Shown piece after piece: positions 16,234 to 24,903 of a DNA stretch of 64,000 bases. The notes beneath the pieces were generated by a model. It was not told where the DNA came from and ran no database searches. It worked only from the letters and a program-made list of their open reading frames with translations. Numbering within the stretch: position 1 is the stretch's first letter; every line of letters starts with the position of its first letter. The position numbers were made by a program, and so were the translations under genes. Origin of the DNA: Acidobacteriota bacterium (GTDB lineage Bacteria; Acidobacteriota; Blastocatellia; RBC074); NCBI GenBank assembly GCA_018269055.1, contig JAFDVI010000010.1, forward strand, positions 18,086 to 82,085, in the 5' to 3' direction.

Positions 16234-16301
16234 AGTGAGACACAGGACTAGGTAATTAATTGCCTTGAGGATAAAGCGCTCGTCTCAAGTTTCTGTAAGT
16301 G

Positions 16302-16320
16302 CGAGGTTAAACCTGCCTAA
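16302..16320 (-). promoter_or_regulatory. Candidate DtxR-type operator upstream of feoB
   Basis: Read on the minus strand, this 19-mer (CGAGGTTAAACCTGCCTAA on the plus strand) matches the classical DtxR/IdeR box at 12 of 19 positions by hand comparison, with both half-site cores present (TTAGG and TAACCT). A near-palindrome, AGGTAATTAATTGCCT (about 16250-16265), lies close by. Since feoB is cotranscribed with a DtxR-family gene, autoregulation is plausible. Confidence 0.35.
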
Positions 16321-16513
16321 AATCATCAATTTGAAAATCTAACCTACAACTAATATGGGGCTAACTCTGGTTGAACATTCCGTGCGTATTGTCAGCCCGA
16401 ACTATCCGGTCAATTCAGTGCCGCTTTTTGATGGGGAACTGACAAGAAGGAGCCGAAAGCTGGTACAGAATCTGGCCGGGTGGTCGTGATATTGCCGATA
16501 CCAAATCAAAACC

Positions 16514-17317
16514 ATGCTTTCAACAATTCAAACTCGACAGATTCACCCAATCCGCACTGGCAAACTCGAAGTCCGGCTGGCCACAACAATGCTTGAACTG
16601 GATGCCGCTATGCGGCTGCGTTTTGAAGTTTTCAATTTAGAGTTGGATGAAGGTCTGCACTCATCTTACGAACGCGGATACGATACCGATGCTTACGATG
16701 CATACTGTGACCATTTGATCGTCACAGACTTGGAATCAGGAGAAATTGTCGGCACATACAGGCTTTTGCGGCAAAGCGTGGCGGATAGGAACATTGGGTT
16801 TTACTCCGAAAACGAATTTGAATTGAGTAACCTGAAGCAAGCGGTAAAAGAGATTGGAGGGGAACTATTGGAACTCGGACGTTCGTGCATTGCGCAAACA
16901 CATCGGTCGTTTTCAACGATCAATTTATTGTGGAACGCGATTGCGCGGTACGCGGTGGAGCGCAACATCAGTCATCTTTTCGGCTGTGGCAGTTTGCATC
17001 TGGCCGACGCTGCTCAAGTGCAGCAGGTGTACGCTTACCTGAAAACCAAACACTTCGCGCCTGAAGAATACAGAGTGTTTCCGCTCGCGAATTGCAGGAT
17101 GCAGCTTTGTGAAGAGGGGCCGACCCCGACGGACACACGAGCAACAATGAAACTGATTTCCCCGATTCTGAAAGGATATCTGCGCACGGGGGCAGTCGTT
17201 TGCGGAGCGCCTGCTTACGACCAGGAGTTTGGCACGGCGGATGTTCTGGTGTTGATGGAAATGACAAATCTGGCTGATCGTTATCGGCAGCATTATGATT
17301 TGGAGAAATCGAATTGA
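16514..17317 (+). CDS. OlsB-like GNAT N-acyltransferase
   Basis: A 267-residue protein of the GNAT-like acyltransferase family (PF13444 type) that includes the ornithine-lipid acyltransferase OlsB. Visible family blocks are RLRFEVFNLELDEG (about 35-50), CDHLIVTDLESGEIVGTYRLL (about 69-90), ELLELGRSCI (about 117-127) and FGCGSLHL. The OlsB reaction moves a 3-hydroxyacyl chain from acyl carrier protein to an amino acid to make a phosphate-free membrane lipid. No OlsA-like partner is visible, so the acceptor is unknown. ATG at 16514 has no strong ribosome-binding site. It is divergent from feoB across a 445-base region that otherwise holds only the leader hairpin and operator candidate. Confidence 0.75.
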   Translation: MLSTIQTRQIHPIRTGKLEVRLATTMLELDAAMRLRFEVFNLELDEGLHSSYERGYDTDAYDAYCDHLIVTDLESGEIVGTYRLLRQSVADRNIGFYSENEFELSNLKQAVKEIGGELLELGRSCIAQTHRSFSTINLLWNAIARYAVERNISHLFGCGSLHLADAAQVQQVYAYLKTKHFAPEEYRVFPLANCRMQLCEEGPTPTDTRATMKLISPILKGYLRTGAVVCGAPAYDQEFGTADVLVLMEMTNLADRYRQHYDLEKSN

Positions 17318-17334
17318 GAGCAACAGCGACCACA

Positions 17335-17529
17335 ATGAAGAAACTAAACAGTCCTGAGCTGATGCAGGATTCATCTGCGGATTCCAACCCCTCTGTTTCG
17401 ACAACCTCCCCAACTTCCCGAAATGAAAATGATTCCGCTGAAGGATTTATCATCGGAGCTTTACTGTTTTCACTGCTCGGTTCGACCCGAAGCGAAGCCG
17501 TCAGTGTGTTGTTGCCGAACGAGGAATAG
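17335..17529 (+). CDS. Possible small hypothetical protein
   Basis: A 64-residue ORF from ATG 17335, with an alternative TTG at 17314 overlapping the acyltransferase stop. A Ser/Thr/Asn-rich first half is followed by a short hydrophobic stretch (GFIIGALLFSLLG) and a polar end. No good ribosome-binding site and no recognised family. It is listed because it fits neatly between two same-strand genes. Confidence 0.3.
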   Translation: MKKLNSPELMQDSSADSNPSVSTTSPTSRNENDSAEGFIIGALLFSLLGSTRSEAVSVLLPNEE

Positions 17530-17553
17530 AAATGAAAATGCGTGGAGAGAAGT

Positions 17554-17760
17554 ATGGCCAGAAGGGTTGAGAACGAATGTGCGTATTGCGCGGAAATATT
17601 GGAACCAGAGCGCGGAATTATTGGTGAAGATTGGAAACTCTATTGTTCAGCAGCTTGTGCCGGTTGCGGGGAAAGGCTTTCTCGACGCGAAATGGAACGC
17701 GTGATGAGCGTAGCAATTCCCAGTCGTCATTATGACGTTTCGCTTGAGCAAGCCACCTGA
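17554..17760 (+). CDS. Small CxxC zinc-binding-like protein
   Basis: A 68-residue ORF. ATG at 17554 follows GGAGAGAAGT; an earlier in-frame ATG exists at 17542. Cysteines fall in two clusters, CAYC near the N-terminus and YCSAACAGCGERL about 18 residues later, giving enough ligands for one structural zinc. It resembles small zinc-ribbon proteins of unknown role. It sits after the OlsB-like gene and 216 bases before the TonB-dependent receptor; those 216 bases (17761-17976) hold no gene I can see. Confidence 0.5.
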   Translation: MARRVENECAYCAEILEPERGIIGEDWKLYCSAACAGCGERLSRREMERVMSVAIPSRHYDVSLEQAT

Positions 17761-17976
17761 TTTCAAGTTTGGCTTAACACTGAATTAACTTCAGCCTTAC
17801 TTCAATTTAATTACCTGCTGATAGATTCGCACTCTACCGCGATCAATACATAGAAACTATACGGAACCGAGTACTGATCACAGGCACTTCCCTCAAGTGA
17901 GCTGGGACTGGGGGAGCTTTGTCTGCTCAACTCGCTCAAAACACACGAAGTTTTGGGCGGCAGGAGATACTTTTTT

Positions 17977-20900
17977 ATGAGATCACAAAATCTCAAAGCT
18001 TTACAAAACAGTTTGCTGTTAATGGCGATGATGTCATTGATGGGATTGCTGACTTTCGGTCAAGTTGATCAAGGCCGCATCGTCGGAACGGTCAAAGACC
18101 AAACCGGCGCAGTGATTCCGGGAGCAAACATCACCGTCAAAAATGAACGCACTGGCGAAGTGCGCACAACAACTTCTACTCAGGAAGGAACCTTCCTTGT
18201 CACCAACCTCAAACCTTCGCTGTATACGATCACAACGTCGGCAGGCAATTTTGCCAAAACCGAATACACGAGTGTTGAGTTGGTGGTTGGACAGGCGTTG
18301 AATTTAAATGTCGAGCTAAAACCGGTCGGCCAAAGTGAAACCGTCACGATTGTTGGAGGAGATGATCTGACGCTCGACACAAGTTCCGCGCGAATGGGCG
18401 CAAACGTCAATCAACAGGAAGTGCAAGGATTGCCGCTGAACGGCCGGCAATTGTCTCAGCTTTATCTGCAAGCGCCTGGAGCGCTCAATAGTGGTTCAGG
18501 CACGTTCGGCGACATTCGTTTTAGCGGGCGAGCCGTGAATCAAAATGCCGTTCGCTATGATGGCGTCGAAGGCACAGCGATCATTGACGCTTCGCCCGGC
18601 AACCTCAACGGGGAAATCCCCTCGCCCTTCCGGCTCCAGGCTTCGCTCGAAAACGTGCAGGAGTTCCGTGTGGATTCGAACAGCTACCCGGCGGAATACG
18701 GCACAGGCACGGGCGGTCAGGTCAGCGTCGTCACAAAATCGGGCAGCAACCAATACCATGGCTCTGTTTTCGAGTATCTGCGCAACGACGCGCTTGATTC
18801 GCGCAATTGGTTTGACAGGTTCACGAAATCGCCGCTGCGGTTGAATCAATTCGGTGCGAGCTTCGGCGGAGCGATTGTGAAGGACAAGTTCTTTTTCTTT
18901 GGCAGCTACGAAGGCTATCGCCTCCGCGCCGGCATCAATTTTCTAGAGGCCGTGCCGAGCGCCTCTGCTTGCGCGCGCGCTGTTGCGGCGGTGAAGCCCA
19001 TCTGTGATCAGGGGTTCAAAGGCCCCGGAGCGACAATCTTCCCCGGCACTTCAACCAATCCTGATTTCGACATCGCGCTACTCAATGGCAGCAATCCGGT
19101 CAACGAAAATTCAGGCGCATTGCGTTTTGATTACAAGGCCAGCGATAAAAATTCATTTTACGTGCGTTACTTCCGCGATCAGGGAGACAACAATCAGCCG
19201 CAGAACGTCTCTGGCGCTCGCGCCATCATCAGATCAGTCCCGCAAAACGGCGTGATCTCGTGGCAAAGTCTGTTTGGTCAAAACAAAATCAACGAATTCA
19301 AGGTTGGCTACAATGGCGCGTTGACTCGTGTTTCCGGCTTTGCGCCGACCGTCGGCGGCATTGATCTTTCCGCTGTGACGATCAACCTCAGTGGTAGCGT
19401 GGCAAATACGGGCATCCCCGGACAGGGCAACAGCTCTGGCATTACAGTGCCGGGTGGTCTGGTGCGTGCCAACAGCGCAACCAACGGACGCGGCGCTCCA
19501 TACACGCCATACACTATCGGATTGATTGACAGCCTTTCGTGGCTGCGCGGGAACCACAACGTCAAATTCGGCGGCGAAATTCGTTTTGTTCGCCTTTACA
19601 CCGACCGCCTTGGTGGCACGACTTACAGTTACTCGAACATCACCAGTTTTCTCGCTAATACGGCAACGACTGTACAGTATCTCGGTGACCTGAGTGCTGC
19701 CAGTCCTTTCAACAACGGCGCTACCGGGGAGCGGTTTGCGAAGCAAGAATATTACATCGGCTATGCACAAGATGAGTGGAAGATTCGCCCGAATCTGACA
19801 TTCAACTACGGGCTACGCTATGAATACTATTCGCCGCTACGCGAAGACAAAGATTTGCAGGTCGTGTTCGACATTTACACGGGAACGATCCTGTCGCCGA
19901 CGATACTCCCGTTGAAGGCAAACAAAACCAATTTCGCGCCGCGCCTGTCGCTCGCCTGGTCTCCGAATGAAAATGGAACGGGATTTTTCGGCGGTGGGAA
20001 GACTGTTGTCCGCGCCGGATTCGGCATTAACTACGGTCCGGGTCAGACTGAAGACCAGATTCAGCCGATTGAATCCGACCGTGTCAGCACGACGCTGAGC
20101 AATGTGGCCAACGCGTTTCCGGCGAATCAGGCCGCACTGGTTGCCAACTTCACCAACAACCCGAACAATCGTTCGTTCCAGCCGCGCGCATACGACATTC
20201 AAAACTACAGCTTTCCTGAACGCATCTACTCCTACACGGTTTCGGTGCAACAGGAATTGCCGGGCAAACTAGGATTGACATTGGCCTATGTCGGCAGCCA
20301 GGGACGCAACCTGTTCCTGCGCAGCGTCGCCAACAACATCACGCGTGTTTTGACAAACGTTGATCCGACACAAAACGCCATCGTAATTCGCGAATTTTCA
20401 ATTGTGACCGACAACGGCGCCGGCAAGAACCCGACCGTGCAAAATCCGTTTGCCGAAGTAGATTACAAACGCAGTGGCGGCCACGACAGCTACAACGCGT
20501 TGCAAGCAACGCTCAATCGCCGCTTCAACACCGGCGTGACGCTCAATGCGCAGTACACCTTTGGGCGGAGCTACGGCAACACCGCCGGATCGAACGAAGC
20601 TTCAACAGTCGCTAACAACGCGCGCGAAACATCGGAGTTCGATTACGACGATGGGTACAATAATTTCGACGTGCGCCACACGTTCAACGTCAGTGCTGTT
20701 TACGCGCTGCCGTGGGGCAAGAGCCTGACGGGCATCAGCCGAACATTGCTTGGCGGTTGGGAAGTCGGCACGATTCTCAACGCGCGCAGCGGATTGCCAG
20801 TTCCTGTGCAGATTGTTCGTCCGGATATCGTGTACGTTGATGCGGCGGGGTTGGTTTACCAAACGCCGGGAGCCGGTCGCACCGCAGTGATCAACACTCC

Positions 20901-21345
20901 GCGGGGTGGTGCATCGCGTAACGTCCGTCGCCCCGACTTGGTTCCGGGCGTAGATCCCTTCCTGAACCAAGATCGCACGATTTTGAACCCGGCGGCGTTC
21001 GCAACACCGAAGCCGGGAACCTTTGGCAATCTGGAGCGCAACTCGATTCACGGTCCAAGCTTCTTCCAGCAGGATGTGATCCTGGCCAAGAAATTCGCGT
21101 TGACCGAAACGGCGAACATCGAGTTCCGCACGGAGATTTTCAATCTCTTCAACGTGACAAACTTTGCCAGCCCGCCTGCGACATTGCCAAACGTGATTGG
21201 CACGGGCACCAACCAGTTGCAACCCGGCCAGGCATTCACGGCTGCGGCGGCAGGAACCTTTGGCATCGTCAATCGCACGGTCGAGCGCACGGTTGGACTT
21301 GGCACCAATCGCCAGATTCAGTTCGCGTTGCGGTTGAACTTCTAA
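17977..21345 (+). CDS. Oar-like TonB-dependent receptor with carboxypeptidase regulatory-like domain
   Basis: A 1122-residue outer-membrane protein. ATG at 17977 lies 8 nt after AGGAGAT; it is followed by a signal peptide (SLLLMAMMSLMGLLTFGQ). Residues about 25-110 form a carboxypeptidase-regulatory Ig-like domain (GRIVGTVKDQTGAVIPGANI, YTITTSAGNF). A plug region follows (QEVQGLPLNGRQLSQL, YPAEYGTGTGGQVSVVTKSG), then a long beta-barrel ending in a terminal Phe (FALRLNF), as expected for outer-membrane insertion. Oar-like receptors are abundant in Acidobacteria and probably take up large substrates such as oligosaccharides or peptides with TonB energy. No linked substrate-degrading gene identifies the ligand. 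Confidence 0.9.
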   Translation: MRSQNLKALQNSLLLMAMMSLMGLLTFGQVDQGRIVGTVKDQTGAVIPGANITVKNERTGEVRTTTSTQEGTFLVTNLKPSLYTITTSAGNFAKTEYTSVELVVGQALNLNVELKPVGQSETVTIVGGDDLTLDTSSARMGANVNQQEVQGLPLNGRQLSQLYLQAPGALNSGSGTFGDIRFSGRAVNQNAVRYDGVEGTAIIDASPGNLNGEIPSPFRLQASLENVQEFRVDSNSYPAEYGTGTGGQVSVVTKSGSNQYHGSVFEYLRNDALDSRNWFDRFTKSPLRLNQFGASFGGAIVKDKFFFFGSYEGYRLRAGINFLEAVPSASACARAVAAVKPICDQGFKGPGATIFPGTSTNPDFDIALLNGSNPVNENSGALRFDYKASDKNSFYVRYFRDQGDNNQPQNVSGARAIIRSVPQNGVISWQSLFGQNKINEFKVGYNGALTRVSGFAPTVGGIDLSAVTINLSGSVANTGIPGQGNSSGITVPGGLVRANSATNGRGAPYTPYTIGLIDSLSWLRGNHNVKFGGEIRFVRLYTDRLGGTTYSYSNITSFLANTATTVQYLGDLSAASPFNNGATGERFAKQEYYIGYAQDEWKIRPNLTFNYGLRYEYYSPLREDKDLQVVFDIYTGTILSPTILPLKANKTNFAPRLSLAWSPNENGTGFFGGGKTVVRAGFGINYGPGQTEDQIQPIESDRVSTTLSNVANAFPANQAALVANFTNNPNNRSFQPRAYDIQNYSFPERIYSYTVSVQQELPGKLGLTLAYVGSQGRNLFLRSVANNITRVLTNVDPTQNAIVIREFSIVTDNGAGKNPTVQNPFAEVDYKRSGGHDSYNALQATLNRRFNTGVTLNAQYTFGRSYGNTAGSNEASTVANNARETSEFDYDDGYNNFDVRHTFNVSAVYALPWGKSLTGISRTLLGGWEVGTILNARSGLPVPVQIVRPDIVYVDAAGLVYQTPGAGRTAVINTPRGGASRNVRRPDLVPGVDPFLNQDRTILNPAAFATPKPGTFGNLERNSIHGPSFFQQDVILAKKFALTETANIEFRTEIFNLFNVTNFASPPATLPNVIGTGTNQLQPGQAFTAAAAGTFGIVNRTVERTVGLGTNRQIQFALRLNF

Positions 21346-21375
21346 ACTTTCGTTAGCTACTTTGCTGTCACTTCC

Positions 21376-21423
21376 AAGGGATTCGCGTTTGCCATCAACA
21401 TAGATGGTAATCACGAATCCCTT
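21376..21423 (+). terminator. Intrinsic terminator of the TonB-dependent receptor gene
   Basis: AAGGGATTCG at 21376-21385 pairs perfectly with CGAATCCCTT at 21414-21423. The interior is partly paired (GCCATC with GATGGT). ATTTTCTG follows. It lies 30 nt after the receptor stop and before the convergent arsR. Confidence 0.6.
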
Positions 21424-21451
21424 ATTTTCTGTGATGAGCGTTTTGTAGGGT

Positions 21452-21865
21452 TTACGATTTCGCCGAGAGCTTCACTAAACTCATGGGTTTTGGAGCAGAG
21501 CGTAACAGCTCGGAAACTTGCGGTGCGCAGCAGACTTTTACCAGTCGTTCGCGATCATTTTTCAGTTCCGCATCTTCGCGTAACCAGGCGCGCACTTCAT
21601 TGAACACGTGTGCAGCGTGCGGGTCAGGCGGTTCAACGATGCGGTAATGCATCCACTTGCCTTCGCGCCGAGCGGCGACAACCCCAGCCTGTCGCAAATA
21701 CGCCAGATGCCGCGAAATCTTCGGTTGCGGTTCGCCCAGCACCTCCACAAAAAAGCAGACACAGACTTCGTCATCGCCCATTAGGTTCAACAACCGCAAG
21801 CGCGTTCGATCCGAAAGCGCCAAAAAAAATCCCGCAACATCAAATTTTTCATCCTTCTTTTTCAT
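21452..21865 (-). CDS. arsR: ArsR-family arsenite-responsive repressor
   Basis: A 137-residue winged-helix protein: ALSDRTRLRLLNLMG (helix 1), then EVCVCFFVEVLGEPQPKISRHLAYLRQAGVV with the DNA-recognition helix, and the wing AARREGKWMHYRI. The CVC pair at about residues 34-36 corresponds to the ELCVCDL arsenite-binding motif of classical ArsR. A further Cys pair (KVCCAP) near the C-terminus could add a ligand. It is divergent from arsI, with a clear inverted repeat between them, so it should repress both itself and the ars operon until As(III) binds. Confidence 0.9.
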   Translation of the reverse strand: MKKKDEKFDVAGFFLALSDRTRLRLLNLMGDDEVCVCFFVEVLGEPQPKISRHLAYLRQAGVVAARREGKWMHYRIVEPPDPHAAHVFNEVRAWLREDAELKNDRERLVKVCCAPQVSELLRSAPKPMSLVKLSAKS

Positions 21866-21889
21866 GGCAGAGAAAATTTAGCACAAATC

Positions 21890-21915
21890 TTCATATTCGT
21901 CTTGACGAATATGAA
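21890..21915. promoter_or_regulatory. ArsR operator (perfect 12-bp inverted repeat)
   Basis: TTCATATTCGTC at 21890-21901 is repeated inverted at 21904-21915 with a 2-bp spacer. It lies 24 bp upstream of the arsR ATG and about 80 bp upstream of the arsI ATG. Its size and AT-rich TTCATAT half-site resemble known ArsR/SmtB operators. Confidence 0.75.
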
Positions 21916-21938
21916 TTTGGCGGGTATTGTGCGCAACG

Positions 21939-21956
21939 TATTCGGAAAAGCGAATA
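21939..21956. promoter_or_regulatory. Second, weaker ArsR-like half-site pair
   Basis: TATTCG at 21939-21944 and CGAATA at 21951-21956 repeat the core of the main operator with a 6-bp spacer. It lies between the operator and arsI, so cooperative repression or a promoter-overlapping site is possible. Confidence 0.35.
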
Positions 21957-21993
21957 TGTAAATGAACGCAAAAACCTAAGAAGGAGAGAATCA

Positions 21994-22464
21994 ATGAACA
22001 ATACGACACAGGCAATTCAAACCTTGAAACCGCACGTTTCGCTCAATGTCAGCAACATCGGCCAAAGCATAGAGTTTTATCGCAAGATGCTGGGGATTGA
22101 ACCCTGCAAGGTGCGAACGGGTTACGCCAAGTTTGACGTGCAGAATCCGCCGCTGAATCTGGCGATGAACGAAGTTTCGCCCGGTGAGGCCGGGAAGATT
22201 TCGCGGCTTTCACATTTGGGGATTCAAGTCGCTTCGACTGAAGACGTGCTGGCAATGCGCGAGCGTTGGCAGGATGCAGGGTTGGCCACGAAAGACGAAA
22301 TGCAAACCAGTTGCTGTTACGCCGTGCAGGATAAAACATGGGTCAGCGACCCGGACGGCAATGCCTGGGAAGTGTTTGTCGTTCTGGAAGACAATCTGCC
22401 CGAATCAGGCAAGGCAGGCGCGTGCTGCACGGCCGCGCCCAACTTGGTTTCGTTGACTCGATAA
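21994..22464 (+). CDS. arsI: ArsI-type C-As lyase (VOC/glyoxalase-fold dioxygenase)
   Basis: A 156-residue protein from ATG 21994, preceded by AAGGAGAG; the frame runs upstream through arsR but that part is not coding. It has the VOC fold typical of ArsI, the Fe(II) dioxygenase that splits the carbon-arsenic bond of trivalent organoarsenicals such as MAs(III). Candidate iron ligands are H14 (KPHVSLNV), H74 (SHLGIQ) and E126 (AWEVF). The vicinal thiol pair C107-C108 (QTSCCYA) is the hallmark As(III)-binding motif. A second CC pair lies near residue 145. First gene of the ars operon; arsN follows after 1 nt. Confidence 0.88.
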   Translation: MNNTTQAIQTLKPHVSLNVSNIGQSIEFYRKMLGIEPCKVRTGYAKFDVQNPPLNLAMNEVSPGEAGKISRLSHLGIQVASTEDVLAMRERWQDAGLATKDEMQTSCCYAVQDKTWVSDPDGNAWEVFVVLEDNLPESGKAGACCTAAPNLVSLTR

Positions 22465-22465
22465 G

Positions 22466-22957
22466 ATGACCCAGCAACTGATCACAGTCGAACCGGCATC
22501 CGCCGCTCACTTGCCAGAAATTCTGGCGGTGCTTTCGGCGGCGGATTTGCCGCATGAAGGCGTGAAGGAGCACCTGGATGGTTTTTTGGTTGCCTTCAGC
22601 GGCGGGGGACGAATTATCGGTTGTGTAGGGTTGGAACATTATGGTGATCTGGGCTTGCTTCGCTCTGCCGCCGTGCTTCCGGAATACAAAGGACAAGGCA
22701 TTGGCTTCAAACTTATCAGGCAGTTGTTAAAAAATGCCGCTCGGAATGGTGTTACGGAAATTGTTCTGCTGACGACTTCAGCGAAGGATTATTTTCAAAC
22801 CAAGTTCGGTTTTCAGGAAAAGAAACGCTCTCGTTATCAAAAGCGCCTGGTGGATTCACCGGAATGGAATCTACCGCGGTGTTCATCTGCGGTGTTGATG
22901 GCGCTTAAACTCGATCCACCATCAAAGTCCGCCGACCAAATTAAGGAGGCCGTATGA
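22466..22957 (+). CDS. arsN2: ArsN-type GNAT acetyltransferase
   Basis: A 163-residue GNAT protein. GCVGLEHYGDLGLLRSAAV followed by LPEYKGQGIGFKLI supplies the acetyl-CoA-binding core; LLTTSAKDYFQTKFGF and CSSAVLMAL are typical of the ArsN branch found in ars operons. Characterised ArsN1 acetylates the arsenic antibiotic arsinothricin; ArsN2-type proteins share the context but are less well characterised, so the substrate here is inferred. The ATG is one base after the arsI stop and the end overlaps the next gene by ATGA, indicating tight translational coupling. Confidence 0.7.
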   Translation: MTQQLITVEPASAAHLPEILAVLSAADLPHEGVKEHLDGFLVAFSGGGRIIGCVGLEHYGDLGLLRSAAVLPEYKGQGIGFKLIRQLLKNAARNGVTEIVLLTTSAKDYFQTKFGFQEKKRSRYQKRLVDSPEWNLPRCSSAVLMALKLDPPSKSADQIKEAV

Positions 22958-23190
22958 AACATTGTTTCGGAACTATCTTTCCTGACATTTCCAAAGCATC
23001 AATAAAACATGATATGGCTGGCAAAGTGTTTAGCCTGCACATTGAGTCCGTCGGGGCCGTGCATGCGCATCCTCAATTAGTTGCAGATATGGAGAATTGG
23101 GAAGACTGTCAGCGGTGTGAGTACTTTCGCAGTTGTTACGACTTCTCGATCGCGAAATTGAATATGCAACGGACGCTGAATGAGCTTTAG
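22954..23190 (+). CDS. Small Cys-containing protein in the ars operon
   Basis: A 78-residue protein whose ATG overlaps the arsN stop (ATGA) and whose end overlaps the first possible acr3 start. A beta-like first half ([19 protein letters not shown]) leads to [24 protein letters not shown], a CxxCxxxxxC cluster that could bind a metal or arsenite. I do not recognise a named family. Its tight position between the modification enzyme and the arsenite pump suggests a role in arsenic handling, perhaps a metallochaperone, which is inference. Confidence 0.7.
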   Translation: MKHCFGTIFPDISKASIKHDMAGKVFSLHIESVGAVHAHPQLVADMENWEDCQRCEYFRSCYDFSIAKLNMQRTLNEL

Positions 23191-23233
23191 ATCACAAGAA
23201 CAATTCGGGCTGGCATACATTGAAAGTGACCCT

Positions 23234-24304
23234 ATGACTAAGACGATTGCCGGACAGCTTTCATTTCTTGATCGTTTTTTGACACTTTGGATTTTCATGG
23301 CAATGATTGCCGGGGTTTCCATCGGCTATCTTGCTCCTGATGTTGAATCGTTCATTCAACGTTTTCAGAGGGGAACAACGAATATCCCCATCGCCATTGG
23401 TCTGGTTCTAATGATGTACCCGCCGTTGGCGAAAGTGCGTTACGAAGAACTTGGAGATGTTTTCCGAAACTGGAAGGTCTTGGGGATTTCTCTGGTGCAG
23501 AACTGGATCATAGGCCCAATCTTGATGTTCTTTCTGGCAATCATTTTTTTGCACGATTATCCGGAGTACATGGTCGGATTGATTATGATCGGTCTGGCCC
23601 GCTGTATTGCGATGGTGATCGTCTGGAACGAACTGGCCAAAGGTGACACTGAATACGCTGCGGGGCTAGTTGCATTCAACAGTATTTTTCAAGTGCTTTT
23701 TTATAGCTTTTACGCCTGGGTCTTTATCACCATGCTCCCGCCGATGTTTGGGTTGAAGGGGAGCGAGGTCGAAGTCAGCATAGGTCAAATTGCCAGAAGC
23801 GTATTCATTTACCTCGGAATTCCATTTATTACCGGGATGCTGACTCGACTGATTCTGGTCAAAACAAAAGGCAAAGACTGGTATCACCAAAAGTTCATTC
23901 CACTTATCAGTCCGATCACGTTTGTGGCTTTGCTGTTCACGATCGTGGTGATGTTCAGCTTAAAAGGAAATCTGATCGTGCGGCTGCCGTTCGACGTGAT
24001 TCGAATTGCTATTCCATTGCTGATCTATTTCGTCGTAATGTTTTTGGTCAGCTTTTATATGGGGCGGAAAGTAGGCGCAGATTATTCAAAAACGGCGACG
24101 CTTTCTTTTACCGCCGCGAGCAATAATTTTGAACTGGCAATTGCCGTTGCCGTGGCTGTTTTCGGGATTAACTCTGGAGCTGCTTTTACGGCAGTGATTG
24201 GGCCGCTGGTCGAAGTTCCCGCACTGATTGGTTTAGTGAATGTCGCACTTTGGCTTCAAAAGAAATATTTTGAGGGCAGTGCCAAGAAAGCCGTCGCGGC
24301 CTGA
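23234..24304 (+). CDS. acr3: ACR3-family arsenite efflux permease
   Basis: A 356-residue membrane protein with about ten transmembrane helices. ATG at 23234 fits the family N-terminus ([16 protein letters not shown]); an in-frame ATG at 23180 overlaps the previous gene and would add 18 residues. The conserved Cys of ACR3 is in [19 protein letters not shown], and the second signature is [20 protein letters not shown]. It expels arsenite using the proton-motive force. Downstream arsC begins within 35 bases of its stop. Confidence 0.95.
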   Translation: MTKTIAGQLSFLDRFLTLWIFMAMIAGVSIGYLAPDVESFIQRFQRGTTNIPIAIGLVLMMYPPLAKVRYEELGDVFRNWKVLGISLVQNWIIGPILMFFLAIIFLHDYPEYMVGLIMIGLARCIAMVIVWNELAKGDTEYAAGLVAFNSIFQVLFYSFYAWVFITMLPPMFGLKGSEVEVSIGQIARSVFIYLGIPFITGMLTRLILVKTKGKDWYHQKFIPLISPITFVALLFTIVVMFSLKGNLIVRLPFDVIRIAIPLLIYFVVMFLVSFYMGRKVGADYSKTATLSFTAASNNFELAIAVAVAVFGINSGAAFTAVIGPLVEVPALIGLVNVALWLQKKYFEGSAKKAVAA

Positions 24305-24337
24305 ATGGAGGCGGATCGAATTCAAGGGGCAAGTTGT

Positions 24338-24763
24338 ATGAGCAGGAAAATCCGCGTATTGATTCTTTGCACGGGCAATTCGGCGCGCAGTCAGATGGCC
24401 GAAGGGATTTTGCGACACGACGGTGGCTCGGCATTTGAAGTGTTCAGCGCAGGCACTCGCGCCAGTTTCGTGCGTCCCGAAGCCATTCAGGTGATGGCTG
24501 AAATCGGCATTGACATTTCCGGCCACCGATCAAAAAACGTGGACGCGTTTGTTGGACAGGAATTTGATTACGTCATTACGGTTTGCGACCACGCCAATGA
24601 AATCTGTCCGGTGTTTCCCGGCAAGGCGCAGCGGATTCATCAAAGTTTTGAAGACCCGCCTTCTCCCGGCGCTGCCGATGAGAAAACGACGCTAACTGTG
24701 TTTCGTCGTGTGCGCGACGAAATACGGAACTGGATGCAAACGTTCGTCGAACAATCTCAGTGA
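24338..24763 (+). CDS. arsC: Thioredoxin-coupled arsenate reductase
   Basis: A 141-residue protein of the low-molecular-weight phosphatase type. ATG at 24338 follows AAGGGGC; an ATG at 24305, directly after the acr3 stop, is the alternative. The P-loop is CTGNSARSQ with nucleophile C11. The redox cysteines C83 and C90 (VCDHANEICP) sit at the spacing of the S. aureus ArsC relay, and the catalytic Asp is in EDPPSP. It reduces arsenate to arsenite, the Acr3 substrate, using thioredoxin. Last gene of the operon. Confidence 0.93.
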   Translation: MSRKIRVLILCTGNSARSQMAEGILRHDGGSAFEVFSAGTRASFVRPEAIQVMAEIGIDISGHRSKNVDAFVGQEFDYVITVCDHANEICPVFPGKAQRIHQSFEDPPSPGAADEKTTLTVFRRVRDEIRNWMQTFVEQSQ

Positions 24764-24903
24764 TGTTCCAAAAAGGATTCGCACGGTGAAGTACCGAGAA
24801 GGTTCACGCCCCTTTTTTCACGCCGCAAAATGCAAATCCGGCATCAAATCGTTTACTCGCCTAGCTGCTCCTGTTAGTCTCCGCCACCAACGAGGAGATT
24901 CCT

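Noticed and set aside
21610..21993. Upstream extension of the arsI reading frame
   Set aside because: It crosses arsR on the opposite strand and the operator. The ribosome-binding site AAGGAGAG and the VOC fold start support ATG 21994.
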